DNA of 64,000 nt, from NCBI GenBank assembly GCA_963969345.1, contig OZ017768.1, positions 372,001 through 436,000 on the forward strand, in the 5' to 3' direction. Source of the DNA: Turbatrix aceti. Taxonomy: Eukaryota > Nematoda > Chromadorea > Rhabditida > Panagrolaimidae. How positions within the stretch are numbered: the stretch's first letter is position 1; the number at the start of each line of letters is the position of its first letter. The position numbers and the translations under genes are program-made. This document shows, piece after piece, positions 24,582 through 35,464 of the stretch. The notes beneath the pieces were generated by a model, which saw only the letters and a program-made list of their open reading frames with translations, ran no database searches and was not told the DNA's origin.

Positions 24582-26085
24582 TTATAGCTTGCTATTGAAT
24601 TTTTCTTGAGCTAGTTTGTACACCGCTTCAAATTCTTCTGGATCCCAAATTTGTGGAAAAATAACTGGCGTACAAGGATCGGCATCGGAACCGGAAGAGG
24701 GGGCGTCGTTCGTAGAACCGGGCAGCGTACCTCTGTGCAAATCAGCCGCTGCTGGCATGTCAAGCACAGGTGTCACGCAAGCTTCTTCTTCTGCAAAGGA
24801 ATTTTTTACTATAAAATAAAAAAAATGAACTTGGCACGGCAAAGTACAATACCCAAGAATAAGTTTGTCCAATACTGTTGACTTTTGTTAGCGAATGTAT
24901 CCTCGAGGACTGTTGTTAGCTCGATGACGTTATCCGACTTTTCGGCGAGTTGGAGGACTAAAAACGGATAAGATAAGCAAATACAGTGACTACATTGGCT
25001 CACGATTCAAGAAACGGTCTCGAAACTTCTGTTCGAGACAGGCGACCGCCATGAACTTGTTGTCTTTAGTCCGATAACACCTGAAATATAAAGGTAAATG
25101 TGCGTACGGAAAAAAATCAAACACGAATAAAAATCAAAGCCAACCTAACTCATGGCCAAAATGCATAAAATTCATTTTTCCCAGTTTTATATTAAGTTTC
25201 AAATTTGCAAAAAAATGTTACCGATAAAATGGATTATTTCCAGCGAAAAAGCCATCTTTGTCGTTCCACAAAAAATCGAGGTCAGAATACGCTGAAAGCC
25301 AAGTGCCCAGGTACGTCAGATTGTGCGTCATCGATGAGTCTATTATCGCGCCTTTTCCTCCTAAATAAATATATTATATTGCTAAAATCATTCAAAAAAA
25401 GAAATAACCATTCTTTTCCCTATAAAAAAGCGCTCCCGCAACGGCAAATGCCGTCATCATTGCTCCACTGGCAAAATCAGCGGCAAAAGGAGCAACAAAA
25501 GGCCTATTTTTGTGTCCAGCAGCGCCTGTGAGGATCGGCAGGAGCCCGGATAACGCTGCATAGTTCAAGTCATGGCCTGCAATTTGAGAAAGTTTGGTTG
25601 TCTGACCGTAGCCAGAAACCCTGGCTACAATTAGCTTTTGGTTGTTGGAGCACAGTTTGACGGGGTCGAGGCCAAGTCCCTCGAGGGCCCCCGGCCGAAA
25701 TGGGTCCAAAAGGACATCTGCGTTCTGAACAAGTTTTTCAAGCTTCAAAAGCTCAGTTGAATAATCAAGAGTAATGCGTGTTTTTCCCCGAGTCAAGCGT
25801 TGATCTATGAATGCTGAAAAAGAATTTTGTTTCTACCTGAAATTATTATTTTTTGTTTTTTTTTTAAAACTAACACGAGGATGAACTTTTTTTCTGAAAT
25901 TTGAGTACTCATTAATTTTTTGAAAACAACACAACACGCTGGTCAAAAAAGCTCACCTCAACAAGTTGAACGTTCGCTCCGAAGTCAGCCAAAATCTGGC
26001 CAAGCAGCGGGACAGGAGCGAGTCCAGCGAGTTCGACAACTTTTATTCCGGAAAAGATGGTTAGCGGCCGAATTGAGGCACTCAT
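24582..26085 (-). CDS. Alpha-methylacyl-CoA racemase (family III CoA-transferase), peroxisomal
   Basis: Interconverts (R)- and (S)-2-methylacyl-CoA esters so that branched fatty acids can enter beta-oxidation. Exons on the minus strand: 26085-25938 (or to 25957), 25813-25409, 25360-25222, 25080-25004, 24957-24853, 24808-24582; 366 aa with the first choice, close to the 382 aa of human AMACR. Family motifs seen in order: GIKVVELAGLAP and LADFGAN near the N-terminus, RLTRGK, DVLLDPFRPG, GHDLNYAALSG (catalytic His), ADFASG (catalytic Asp), FMAVACLEQKF, ACVTPVLD. The protein ends in SKL, a canonical PTS1 peroxisomal import signal. The strong donor GAG|GTGAGC at 25956 leaves intron 1 out of frame with the only good acceptor (25814-25816), so a weaker donor at 25937 is used here; that junction is the uncertain point. 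Confidence 0.9.
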
Positions 26086-27071
26086 TCTGGTTTAAAGACA
26101 CACGTCGCTTGTTTTGAAGACAAAAGAAGAAGCGTTTCAGTCGCTGCGCCCACCGAAAGTGAGAGTAGTAATCAATGATCCGTTACTTGGTCGTTTGTGT
26201 AGTGTGTCGTGAAAAAAGTTCGGTCGATATGTCTTGGACACGCGTAATACCACTTTTGATGGTCAGCGATGTTTGTGCTTTTTTGATTTGGAGAATATTA
26301 CATACGAAAACTTATGGTGCTTGCCCTTGATAAAAAAACACTCGTGCAATCTCGATACTCATCACTGTCTCTTTGATTTTGTAAGAACTTTGAACTGAAA
26401 ATAATTGCTATTTAAATAGTGTAATTTGAACAGTGATCAACACATACAAACATTACTATCGAATTCTTTTATCAATTTGATAGTAAATTTTTCTTATCAT
26501 TGAATTGTATTATTAAATTTTTCTCAAAAAAGAATCATGGAAAAAAATACGTTTTTTTTAATTTTGATCCCCAAGTCCCCCGGGGAATTACTTTTAGGCG
26601 GGAGAATCCCAGACGATCCCGGGAATATCCCCCGTGTCGCCACTCTGGTAGAAATAATCGAAGTCAGTGGGCACAATCAAAGTCATTGCAAAAAATGGAC
26701 AAAATCGATGGGGACACAATCGAAGTGGAAATGTTCGACGTGAACATATTCGAAGTAGTGTCACCAAACCACCAAAATATGCGCCCTAAAATTCTCTTCA
26801 AGTGACGCTGTACGTGTTAAAAAATCGGTGGCAACTCGTAATAAAAAATGAAATGTCAGGGGACACGTTGGTTTTTTTGTTGTAAATATGTATTAATGCT
26901 AACAACCCTCGACGTTGTTTGCGTTGAGGTATTTTTTAAATTTGATAAAATTAAAAAAAATCAAAGAACATTTTTATTACTTTTTTTTTGTAAAATGCTC
27001 ACGTTGTTACCAAAAAATATGCGTTCAGCAAAATTTATTTATTTTTGTCGAAAGTCATTTGGAATTTTAAA
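26086..27071. other. Intergenic with repeat debris
   Basis: No gene seen. 26342-26382 shares a segment beginning TCGTGCAATCTCGATACTCA with the duplicated unit at 58495-58535 and 63262-63302, so it is a dispersed repeat. 26570-26647 resembles the hAT family 1 MITE (GGGAATATCCCCC modules, end TCGCCACTCTG) but lacks a left end. 26650-26765 is a decayed tandem repeat of units around AATCGAAGT. The remainder is AT-rich. Confidence 0.5.
26570..26647. mobile_element. Truncated hAT family 1 MITE fragment
   Basis: CCCCCGGGGAATTAC and GATCCCGGGAATATCC modules precede a degenerate right terminus GTCGCCACTCTG, compared with TTCGCCACCCTG in the intact copies. No left terminal repeat or target duplication was found. 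Confidence 0.45.
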
Positions 27072-27076
27072 AAGGG

Positions 27077-27356
27077 TGTTACGCGAGTACGAGTTGGTGC
27101 AACGCGTGCGCACTCTTATCTCGCGTAGAATAATTGTTTCCTGTATTTCCCTTTCCTATTGTCTCAGTTGTTGTTTTGTCTGTCGCCGCGAGCGGTCGTG
27201 TTCGTTGGCTGCGTGATCGACGCCCGGCCGAAGGCAAGCCCAGAGCAACCCAAAGACCTCAACACGACGGAACTCCACCCTTGTTGAGGTAATGATATTA
27301 CAGGTCTTTGCTTGTGAGTAAAGTATCTATCGCGAGGGGCATAGATAAATACTACA
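27077..27356 (+). repeat. 5' LTR of the Gypsy-type element
   Basis: 280 bp, TG...CA ended. It is near-identical to the 3' LTR but lacks a 32-base segment found there, so the two copies differ by an indel and a few substitutions; the insertion is not brand new. Confidence 0.88.
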
Positions 27357-27411
27357 TTGGTGACGAGAGGATTCGGCGACCTACAGAGGTGACGAGAAGC
27401 CGATCCAAGCC

Positions 27412-28281
27412 ATGCCCGCAACTCCGAACAAGACAGATCTCACGACCGAGCCCGAGAAGGATGCGAAGAAGAGCAAACCGCTTGCCGCGAAAGCTGCAGG
27501 GCCAGCAATCGGAGCGGTTGCAGTCTCAAAGCGATCATCGATCCAGGAGACCAGGGTCAATCAGCAGAAAACCCGATGGTCGTGTCTATATGTCAAGTAG
27601 TGCACGTGCCATCAATTCGACGACTTCGCAGGAGCCCAGGATCACATCGGTGCAGCGACCATTCATGAACGGAAGGGTGACCAGGCCAGTTGGACCCTTG
27701 CCGTGCGGATCGCAGAGGCAGCCAACGATGACCAGCTCTCGAAAGTCAAGTTTGAAGGACGAGCAGAAGCGGTACCCCAGACGATTGCAAGCCAGTGCAA
27801 TGTCAAAAAGGAGGGGAAAGTGGTGATAGCGAGTGTTCCTGTTATCACCGAAGGCAAGTGCGTGCCACGTGCGAAGGCATCGCACCCAGCACTATTGCCT
27901 ACGATTCAAGATGTTCAAAGCATCCAGCATTGTCCGTCCCTGCCGTATCCAGCCGAGCGATACGTGCACATGCTCACGGATGGACTGAAGATGAACGCCG
28001 ACGTGGTGGACCTGCAGGAAGCAGTCCGCCTGATGCTGCTCAGCATCCGAACCAGTCCCAGCAAGATGGTTTCCGGTAACATCAGTCCTGCCGAAGCACT
28101 CTTGGACGACAACCGAAACCGACGCCGGATTTCGAGAAGCCGCAGACGCAGAGTGTTTGCAAGGAAACGTGTCCCGACGACTACCCGTCGCAGGGTGAAT
28201 CCGACGACGACGTCTCAGGAAGGAGATTTGCCCCTGTCCCATGATTCAGCCCTTATTGTCGTTTCTGTTGAGAGAGGGAAG
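27412..28281 (+). pseudogene. Gag-to-integrase remnant of the Gypsy-type element
   Basis: The reading frame opening at 27412 (MPATPNKTDLTTEP..., Lys/Ala-rich) looks like the start of a gag protein and stops at 27598. A second frame covering about 27703-28281 contains, near 27949-28110, a stretch with PAERYVHML, LLSIRTSPS and SPAEALL, matching the end of Gypsy integrases (usual form: QAERF..., LL.YRTTP, SPAELL). Protease, reverse transcriptase, RNase H and most of the integrase core are missing. Confidence 0.7.
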
Positions 28282-28593
28282 TGTTACGCGAGTACGAGTT
28301 GGTGCAACGCGTGCGCACTCTTATCTCGCGTAGAATAATTGTTTCCTGTATTTCCCTTTCCTATTGTCTCAGTTGTTGTTTTGTCTGTCGCCGCGAGCGG
28401 TCGTGTTCGTTGGCTGCGTGATCGACGCCCGGCCGAAGGCAAGCCCAGAGCAACCCAAAGACCTCAACCCGACGGAACTCCACCCTTGTTGAGGTAGTGA
28501 TTGGACCTGTTGTATGTTGTATTATATGTATTGGTTACAGGTCTTTGCTTGTGAGTAAAGTATCTATCGCGAGTGGCATAGAGAAATACTACA
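28282..28593 (+). repeat. 3' LTR of the Gypsy-type element
   Basis: 312 bp, same ends as the 5' LTR, with an additional segment at about 28500-28532 (TGGACCTGTTGTATG...). Confidence 0.88.
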
Positions 28594-28697
28594 AAGGGTA
28601 TACCAATATTTAATATCAAGCGTTTTATTTTATTCCTTTATATTTATTGGCAAAGTTTTTTTTTAATTTTTATAATTTTACACATACATAACATAGT

Positions 28698-30606
28698 TTA
28701 TCTCCACATTGCCTGAAGACTGGTAAAATGCTCATCCAGAGTTTGCAAGCCTTTGACTTCATTTCCAAGCGTCATTTTGACAGTTACCCTTTCACAAGAC
28801 GAGGAAGCAGCAGCGCTTTCATTATTTTGATTCTGTGCCGAACATGATTCGACGTTAGCCGAATGCAACATCATATGTCTCCTTAACTCAGCAATTGATT
28901 TTCTGATGCGAGGGTTTCTGGACACCCAGAATAGAGATATGATGATAACGTAGACATTGAAGGTCTGCAAAAAAATATGTAAAATCCGCAAACTACATAA
29001 AAAATGTGTTCTCTTTTGTAACATGTTTAAAATTAAAAATTGTAGTTTATAGCATGGCTCGACTTTTGTCTATTTCTTTTATTATAATAAAATATTTTAC
29101 GTCAGTGAGTTAATCTTTTGGGATCTATTATGGCATAAACTGGCTGCAAAACAATACTTCTGTTGTCCCATTATATAATGTATTTAAATAATTGTCATAA
29201 TAAAAACAGGCCAATTTGTTGACGTTCATTTTTATATTTATGTAAAAAAAACTTTCAGTTCAACGGTAGTTTTTTTATGCATGTGTTACTTTTAAAATTT
29301 CCATGATCGCTAACGGAAAACCGACCCCCTCCATATATACTCCAAAAAACAAACCGTGAAATACATTGGTACACCGTAATACTTGCTGTAGCGACGACCA
29401 ATAATTGAGACAACAAGACAAGTAATGGTGGTCAAAAGTGTGATAAGTGCTTGGACCCGGAGCATGGTGAGTGTTCGAATGTTTTCAATGATCTGGTACC
29501 GACATGTGAGCGTTGAAGTATAATGGCTTCGGATAGCCTGGCTGTTTATACGTTTGTTTACGAAGGAGATTAGTTGAACAGACTAAAAATTTATTTAAAG
29601 TAAAAAAAAAAACGATTTTTTTTCCGGTGTTGATTTCGAGAAAAAAAACTGAATTGTTTTGTCATTTCAAAGTTTGATTTTGGCCACAGTCAAATGCATA
29701 ACGAACTGTAACAAAAAATATACAAAAAATTTTGACTCTTCATTTGGTGCGGGCTCTATTTTTTCAAAATATTTAGACCCGGAATGTTTTCACAGTATTT
29801 TGTTTTTTAAACTTCTGCTGCAAAACAGTATTCGTTTTTCCCTCTATTGACGTCAAACAAGAAAAAACATACAATTACTGTCAATCCATCTGTCGTAATG
29901 TAAAAGCCGTACATCATGAAGATGAGCGACGTGCCTGCTAAAAATAGGATACATCACTGTTAATATCTGTTTCCGTTATCTGTTAAAAAAATGATAGCAT
30001 GGGACTTTGAAAATGCGATTCGAAAACATTTTTCGGTATATCACATGAATTATAAGCAAAAAATTTTCAGTTCAAAAAGCATTTGCTGGTTTTAAAAAAA
30101 TTCAATTAACAATAGTATAGTGTACAGAATAAGTACCCACAAGCATTGAAAACAATTCCAAGCCCCACAGCAATACCAAGTGCAATCAAGGTTATGAACG
30201 GCGCTAGAAAATAGAGTTTTTTATTGGATTCATAAGTCCGCTTGTTGATTGTAGCGAAGACACGTTCAAAGCAGATAGACGCGCACATGAGTCGAATCAT
30301 GTGCGCGGAGACCGAGAGAACATTCTTTGGTACCAGGTAACAGGTTCTTGAAAGCGAGTGTTCGATAGAATTGTTAGCGAGGATTTCGTAAGAGGTGATT
30401 GCGTTAGACAGGGGCAAAATGCAGCACGCAAGAGAGTAGACCCGCATGAGAAATCTTAGGTTGGCGTGGATCTGGCCAAGAGAATGCACCGCAAACACCT
30501 GGACAAGGATGCCGAAGAACAGGGCCACACACGACGTTGTGAAATTGATCTTGTAGAGGAGGGCGTCGATTGGAAGGAGTACCCCAGTTCGGAGAGCGTC
30601 ATCCAT
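28698..30606 (-). CDS. Serpentine 7TM chemoreceptor, Sra/Sre/Srab-type (copy A)
   Basis: Predicted chemosensory G-protein coupled receptor of the nematode Sra superfamily. Exons on the minus strand: 30606-30141, 29937-29873, 29582-29355, 28964-28698; 341 aa, the family's usual size. Signs: several 20-residue hydrophobic segments, IHANLRFLMR after an early membrane segment, a conserved ICFERVFATINKRTYE motif at the end of the third or fourth membrane helix, LTCRYQIIENIRTL before a late helix, and FWVSRNPRIRK after the last helix followed by a hydrophilic C-tail. The start is the first ATG (MDDAL); the frame is open a little further upstream without an ATG. A paralogue with matching exon structure lies 3.8 kb away on the same strand. 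Exact subfamily is not certain. Confidence 0.83.
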
Positions 30607-31379
30607 CTGATCTTCAAATATGTATGTATATATTTTACAGTAAATCGGGTACGCGAAGAAAAACAGGAAAAAAGTTAGGTATGATTAGAAAATCGGGACA
30701 ATAAATGACACATTAACTAACAAGTAACAAACAAATTTCTTGTGTAGATAGAGCTCGTATTTTATTTATAAACTTTGTGTAATCATTAAGTAGTTAATTG
30801 TTATGTAGTTATCGCATTTATTGTGTATTAACTTCATATTACAAAGTTTGCCAAATGATAAAAAGGAAAACGCTTAAAAGCAATCAAAATCGGCGTCATC
30901 TTTTTCGGTTTCTAGCGAAACAGAAAATATACTATATTACCTGCTCTATGCCTAACTAAAGCAAAGAAATGGTGGGATTTTTCACCATGCTTTTATTTGT
31001 AATGATCAAAACTTTTTGGATACGGAGCATTTTGCTCTAAAATTTTTTTTTAATGAGATATTTTGTTTTTCTACCCCCATTAATGCCAGACAATAATAAA
31101 AATACACATATCATTTAACTGATAATAGCACTTTACAAATAATAAAAACACAACGATTCTTTTCTTAAACAGTATGAAATTTTTATAAAAAAAAATTTAG
31201 GAAAATAAAAATATACAACCGCTGACTTTTTTGATATAACAATTGTCTTGATAGTGTGCGTTTACTAATTTTGTATAGATTTTAACTGTTTTGTTTACAG
31301 AAATTTTCTCTTTTTTAATTAAAATATTTTTTAAAGCGCCAAAGATGGCTATTTTTGGAATACCAGTAATGTACTTCTT

Positions 31380-31637
31380 TTATTGTTTTGATTCGCTTAG
31401 TTGTGTGACTTTTGTTAATGTGTAAGTATAAATCGGTGAAAAAAAAACAATAACACATGATTTTCCACCTTCTTGTAATTCAAATATCGGATACATAATA
31501 AAGCGGTTTACAAGATTACAGACAGTACCCCCGATGCTTGCGTTCGTGAATATTAATTTATCAAAAGTGGCCAGCAGCCAGGGTATAAGCTTATTTAAAT
31601 TTGGTTCCTTGCTGGCGATGTTATTGAAAAGCAGCAC
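31380..31637 (-). other. Orphan exon-like open frame
   Basis: A frame of about 85 codons with mixed, protein-like composition (…KEPNLNKLIPWLLATF…, two cysteines), directly preceded on the minus strand by an acceptor-like TTCTCTAG. I found no matching upstream exon, no family motif, and no similarity to the neighbouring receptors. It could be a chance frame or the last exon of a decayed gene. Confidence 0.2.
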
Positions 31638-32037
31638 AGACTAGAGAATTATTTAGCGTACCGTAAAGTTAATCTAAAACGACCAATGAACCTTTTTGAA
31701 ATTCCGGTCTTTAGCCTATAAATGATGTTCACGTAGGCACTAATCTTTCGAAATACACTTATTTTGTAAAATTTTATTTTTTGTAAATTTGATGGTACGT
31801 GAACAGTGTTCACTGAACACAAATAAGAAAATCGCTTTTGCGTGCACATGCCAAAAATATTAAAAATCGGAATTCTAATATGTACTTATGTGCTAAAATC
31901 CGTCATCGTCGGTCAACCAAAGGTCGTCCGCTTTTGTAAACAGTACTTTTTTTAGGGCAATGCTTTCAATACGTAACCTTTTTTTACTGTTTTCACTCTT
32001 CTAAAAAAGTGCAAATTAAGTTTAAATAATTTGCACT

Positions 32038-32118
32038 TCCTAACATCTGGTCTAATCATAACATCTGGTCTAATGATAACTAACCACTGAGTAATGGTGA
32101 AATAAATAAATAAATAAA
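32038..32118 (+). mobile_element. 3' tail of a 5'-truncated RTE-type LINE
   Basis: TCCTAACATCTGGTCTAAT... through ACTGAGTAATGGTGAAATAA is the same 3' end as the full LINE at 46007-49108. It ends in a short AAAT-type microsatellite, as RTE elements do. Part of the tail (TAACATCTGGTCTAAT) is present twice. No target duplication could be fixed. Confidence 0.8.
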
Positions 32119-33187
32119 ACTGGCCGATCTAAAAAATAGAAAATAAAAATAATATTATAGTTTTTAAAAATAATCAAAATTAAAATTTTTTAGCTCGGTC
32201 ACTTGAATTTAAAAAGTGTCAACCCGGAATACTAATAAGTAACACGCCGTGATCATCAGAAAAAATGTGTAATATTCGCATCTTCAGCCAAAAGTTTATC
32301 ATAATAAAATTCTTCTTATTTCCGGTACACTCGGTTTGACTTAACCATCTCTCTGAATGAGCGTACTTTGGAGACGACAAGGGAACAAAAATTAGCACAG
32401 AAGATAATTAGATGGACATTTTCAAGACTGTATTTATACTATCTGTCGTTAGCGATGAAGAAGTCTCAAACGTCAGTGGTGTGATAAAACAATATGCGTT
32501 AATTACATATATCCTACGCAGTGCTTTTTTTGTAAGAAATACTAAATCGCTTGCACACTTGATAACGACGTGCTGTGTTTTGAACATGCATTTGGACAGA
32601 AAAGCATAAAATAAGAGTGTGGGCGATGAAAAAGGAAGTGAAGGATTCGATCTATTGATACTATTTACAGTTAGTGCAGCTTCTAACAAATACATCATTG
32701 AAAACATTAATTGTTTTTTTTGCTTTAGTGTTCAACTTTTATTATAACAAAATTATTTTATGTTTTACTTCAGAGAAATTATTCTTTGTTTGGCACAGGT
32801 TCAAAAGTTACGTTCGTGTTTTCTGCTTTGTGTTAGAAAATTAATATTGTCATTATGTTTTAAAAAACGAAACACTAATTTGTACAGTTTAGGTGAAATA
32901 AAAATTTTTTTTAGTCACTTTCATAAAAGTTGTGTTTTGTGTGCTCAATGTAGCCGTTTAGTTTCTGTTGTAATTCGAAAACTATTTTGTATTTATTCAT
33001 CTTATATACTCCGCAAATGTACTTTGCTATCGCACTTTGCCCTGCAGTAAAAAACGTGCATTTATAAAAACCAAAAGATCTCGCTTGGGGGTACAACTTC
33101 CGTACAAAAAATACTGGTAAATGCTCACTAATGACACCATTTACTGATATGTGTGTACCATTAAGATAATATATGGTAGATTCTTTT

Positions 33188-34388
33188 TTAATTCCACAGA
33201 GTACGAAGGCTTGTAAAGTGTTCGTCAGCAGTTTGAAGCCCCTTGACTTTGTTGCCGAGTGCCATCTTCACCGTTGTTGACATTCTGTTGCTCGTACTCG
33301 CTTCCTTGAACGACGATTTGGTCTTTGAAATTCGTTGTGTAATGCTGTGAATACAATTCTTGATAAAAGGATTTCTGGACATCCAGAAAACAGCGATGGC
33401 AACAATGTACAAATTAAAAACCTACAAATGTAAACAAATCTTTTGGATCAACAAATAATGATTGCACCAACCGTGAAATACATAGGTATGCCGTAAAATT
33501 TGCTATAGCGACGGCCGGTGATGGAAGCTGCAAGGGCTGTTATAGTGGCAATCAGCGTGATGATAGCCTGGACTCGGAGCAAGGTAAGTGTTCGGATGTT
33601 TTCGACAATCTGGTAACGACAGGTCAGAGTGCTCGCAATATGACTTCTGGCGTTCTGTTCGTTGATGCGTTTGTTTACGTAGGAGACAAGTTGAACGGAC
33701 TGAAAACCAATTAATTAATCGTTTTATACTGTACACATTGAAACAAATCAATCTGTTGAGAAGAAAAAATACTCACGACAACTGTTAATATATCAGTTGT
33801 TACAAAAAAAGCATACATCATGTATACCAGAGCTGCACCGGCTAAAATATTGCGCATTATTGGCATCAAAGGAACCTAATACATTATTTACGTACAATTA
33901 TTAAAAACAATTCCAAGCCCTCCGGCAACACACAGTGCCACCGAGGTTATGAGAGGTGCCAAAAAGTAGAGCCTTTTGTTAGACTCGTAGGTTCGCTTGT
34001 TGACGGTAGCGAAGACACGTTCAAAGCAGATAGACGTGCACATGAGTCGAATCATGTGCGCTGAGACGGAGAGAATATTCTTTGGCACCAGGTAATTGGT
34101 TCTCGTCAATGAACGCTCGATAGAGTTGTTAGTAAGGATTTCGTAAGAGGTGATGGCATTCGACAGGGGCAGGGTACAGCATGCAAGAGAATAAACCCGC
34201 ATGAGAAATCTCAGGTTGGCGTGGATCTGGCCAAGAGAATGCACCGCAAACACCTGGACCAGGACACCAAAGAACAGGGCCACACAGGACGTTGTGAAGT
34301 TGATTTTGTACAGAAGGACATCGGTTGGCAGGAGTACCCCAGTTCGGTGCGCGTCATCCATCTGGTCGTCAAAATACATGTTTAGCAA
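33188..34388 (-). CDS. Serpentine 7TM chemoreceptor, Sra/Sre/Srab-type (copy B)
   Basis: Paralogue of the receptor at 28.7-30.6 kb. Exons on the minus strand: 34388-33896, 33841-33777, 33699-33472, 33421-33188; 339 aa. The second and third exons have exactly the same length (65 and 228 nt) and phase as in copy A. The same motifs are present: IHANLRFLMR, ICFERVFATVNKRTYE, LTCRYQIVENIRTL, FWMSRNPFIK, and the shared C-tail ending LGNKVKGLQTADEHFTSL. The start used is MLNMYFDDQ at 34388, because FDDQMDD is shared with copy A; the internal Met at 34358 is an alternative. Introns are much shorter than in copy A. It likely arose by tandem duplication. Confidence 0.85.
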
Positions 34389-35464
34389 ATAAATATAAGA
34401 AACCGCGGGATAAAAAAAACGACAAAGCTAACAACAGATAGGTAACAAAATCGGAGATTTAGTACGTTGCGGAAATGTTTACCGAGGATTAAACATTGTT
34501 ACAATAGCGCAGAGGCGTTACTTATTATTTTATGAACCAGATCTAAAGGGTACAACTTTTAACTACACAGACATATGTCATCAAATTGATATCATATTAC
34601 AGATGTTGTTAGCTTTATCATGTAATTGTTCTAACGTTAAAAACCTAAACTACTTTAAAAGCACCTATTAAAAATAAAAATAGTAATACGAAATAGTTTC
34701 AAAATAGTTCATAAAGCTTGAAATAATTTGGTACGAATGCGTTATCATAATTGTTTTTTTTTAACTATAAAAAAACCTCCCGGAGCAAAACTTTTGTCAA
34801 ATTTTTGAGGATCAAACGCCAAAAACACGTAGGTCTTTGTCACAAATATGTAAGTCTGAAAATTGATCCTAAAAAAGTCAAAAATCGAAAATTTCAAAAC
34901 CCAGCAGAAACAAAGTTGACTATTAAAAATGTACGAATGTATTTTTAAATGCACACAAAAAAAGAAACAATAAATATGGGAGAAAAAACCGGTGGCTATT
35001 ATATCCACCATCACAATCAAATGAGTAAAAGGGTATCTTAACATTTTTTATTTCCGCTTTTATGTCTCATTCTGCGCAGTAATAACTACTGGTAGGAGAG
35101 TGTGAAAAATTTTTGTCATTTGCCGGAGCTTAAATTTAAATTGTTGCAAAAGCCGAAAACATAAAAAAGGAAACAACTAATTAGTTCTATTGATAAAATG
35201 CATAGTTTTTTGCTTTTTGTGGAAATGTACATATTGAACATATGTAAGTTACGTGTTCGGGATTCTAGGTTAACAGAGCTCTTTAGTTTGGATTTTACCA
35301 CCGACCGTAATAAAACTGAAAAAGACACGTCAGTTTTGTAGCTAATTTATGAATAAAGTTATTTAAAATAAAGTCAAATACGCAAACAGTCAAGTCTCTG
35401 GTATAATAAGCATTTTTTATTTGAATGCTGAACATCATTTTTATTATTGGAATTGATTGATGTC
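34389..35464. other. AT-rich intergenic
   Basis: About 1.1 kb. Open frames at 34745-35044 (-) and 35116-35328 (-) are Phe/Lys-rich and unconvincing. I see nothing else. Confidence 0.5.

Larger units (their letters stand above)
27077..28593 (+). mobile_element. Internally deleted Ty3/Gypsy-type LTR retrotransposon
   Basis: Two direct repeats starting TGTTACGCG and ending TACTACA bound the element, flanked by a 5-bp target duplication AAGGG (27072-27076 and 28594-28598). Straight after the 5' LTR comes TTGGTGACGAGAGG, with the TGG typical of a tRNA primer site. The 3' LTR is preceded by a purine tract GAGAGAGGGAAG. Only 925 bp of internal sequence remains, joining a gag-like start to the last part of an integrase, so the copy could move only with help. 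Confidence 0.9.
30607..33187. other. AT-rich interval between the two 7TM genes
   Basis: No convincing gene. It holds a LINE 3' tail (32038-32118) and an orphan exon-like frame (31380-31637, -). A 99-codon frame at 32408-32707 (-) has no recognisable feature. The rest is AT-rich. Since the flanking genes are paralogues, decayed receptor pieces may be present, but I could not align any. Confidence 0.45.

Noticed and set aside
28490..28532. let-7-like string TGAGGTAGTG...TTGTATGTTG in the 3' LTR
   Set aside because: Part of the LTR sequence; TGAGGTA is present in both LTRs, and no precursor hairpin with a let-7 star strand is visible.
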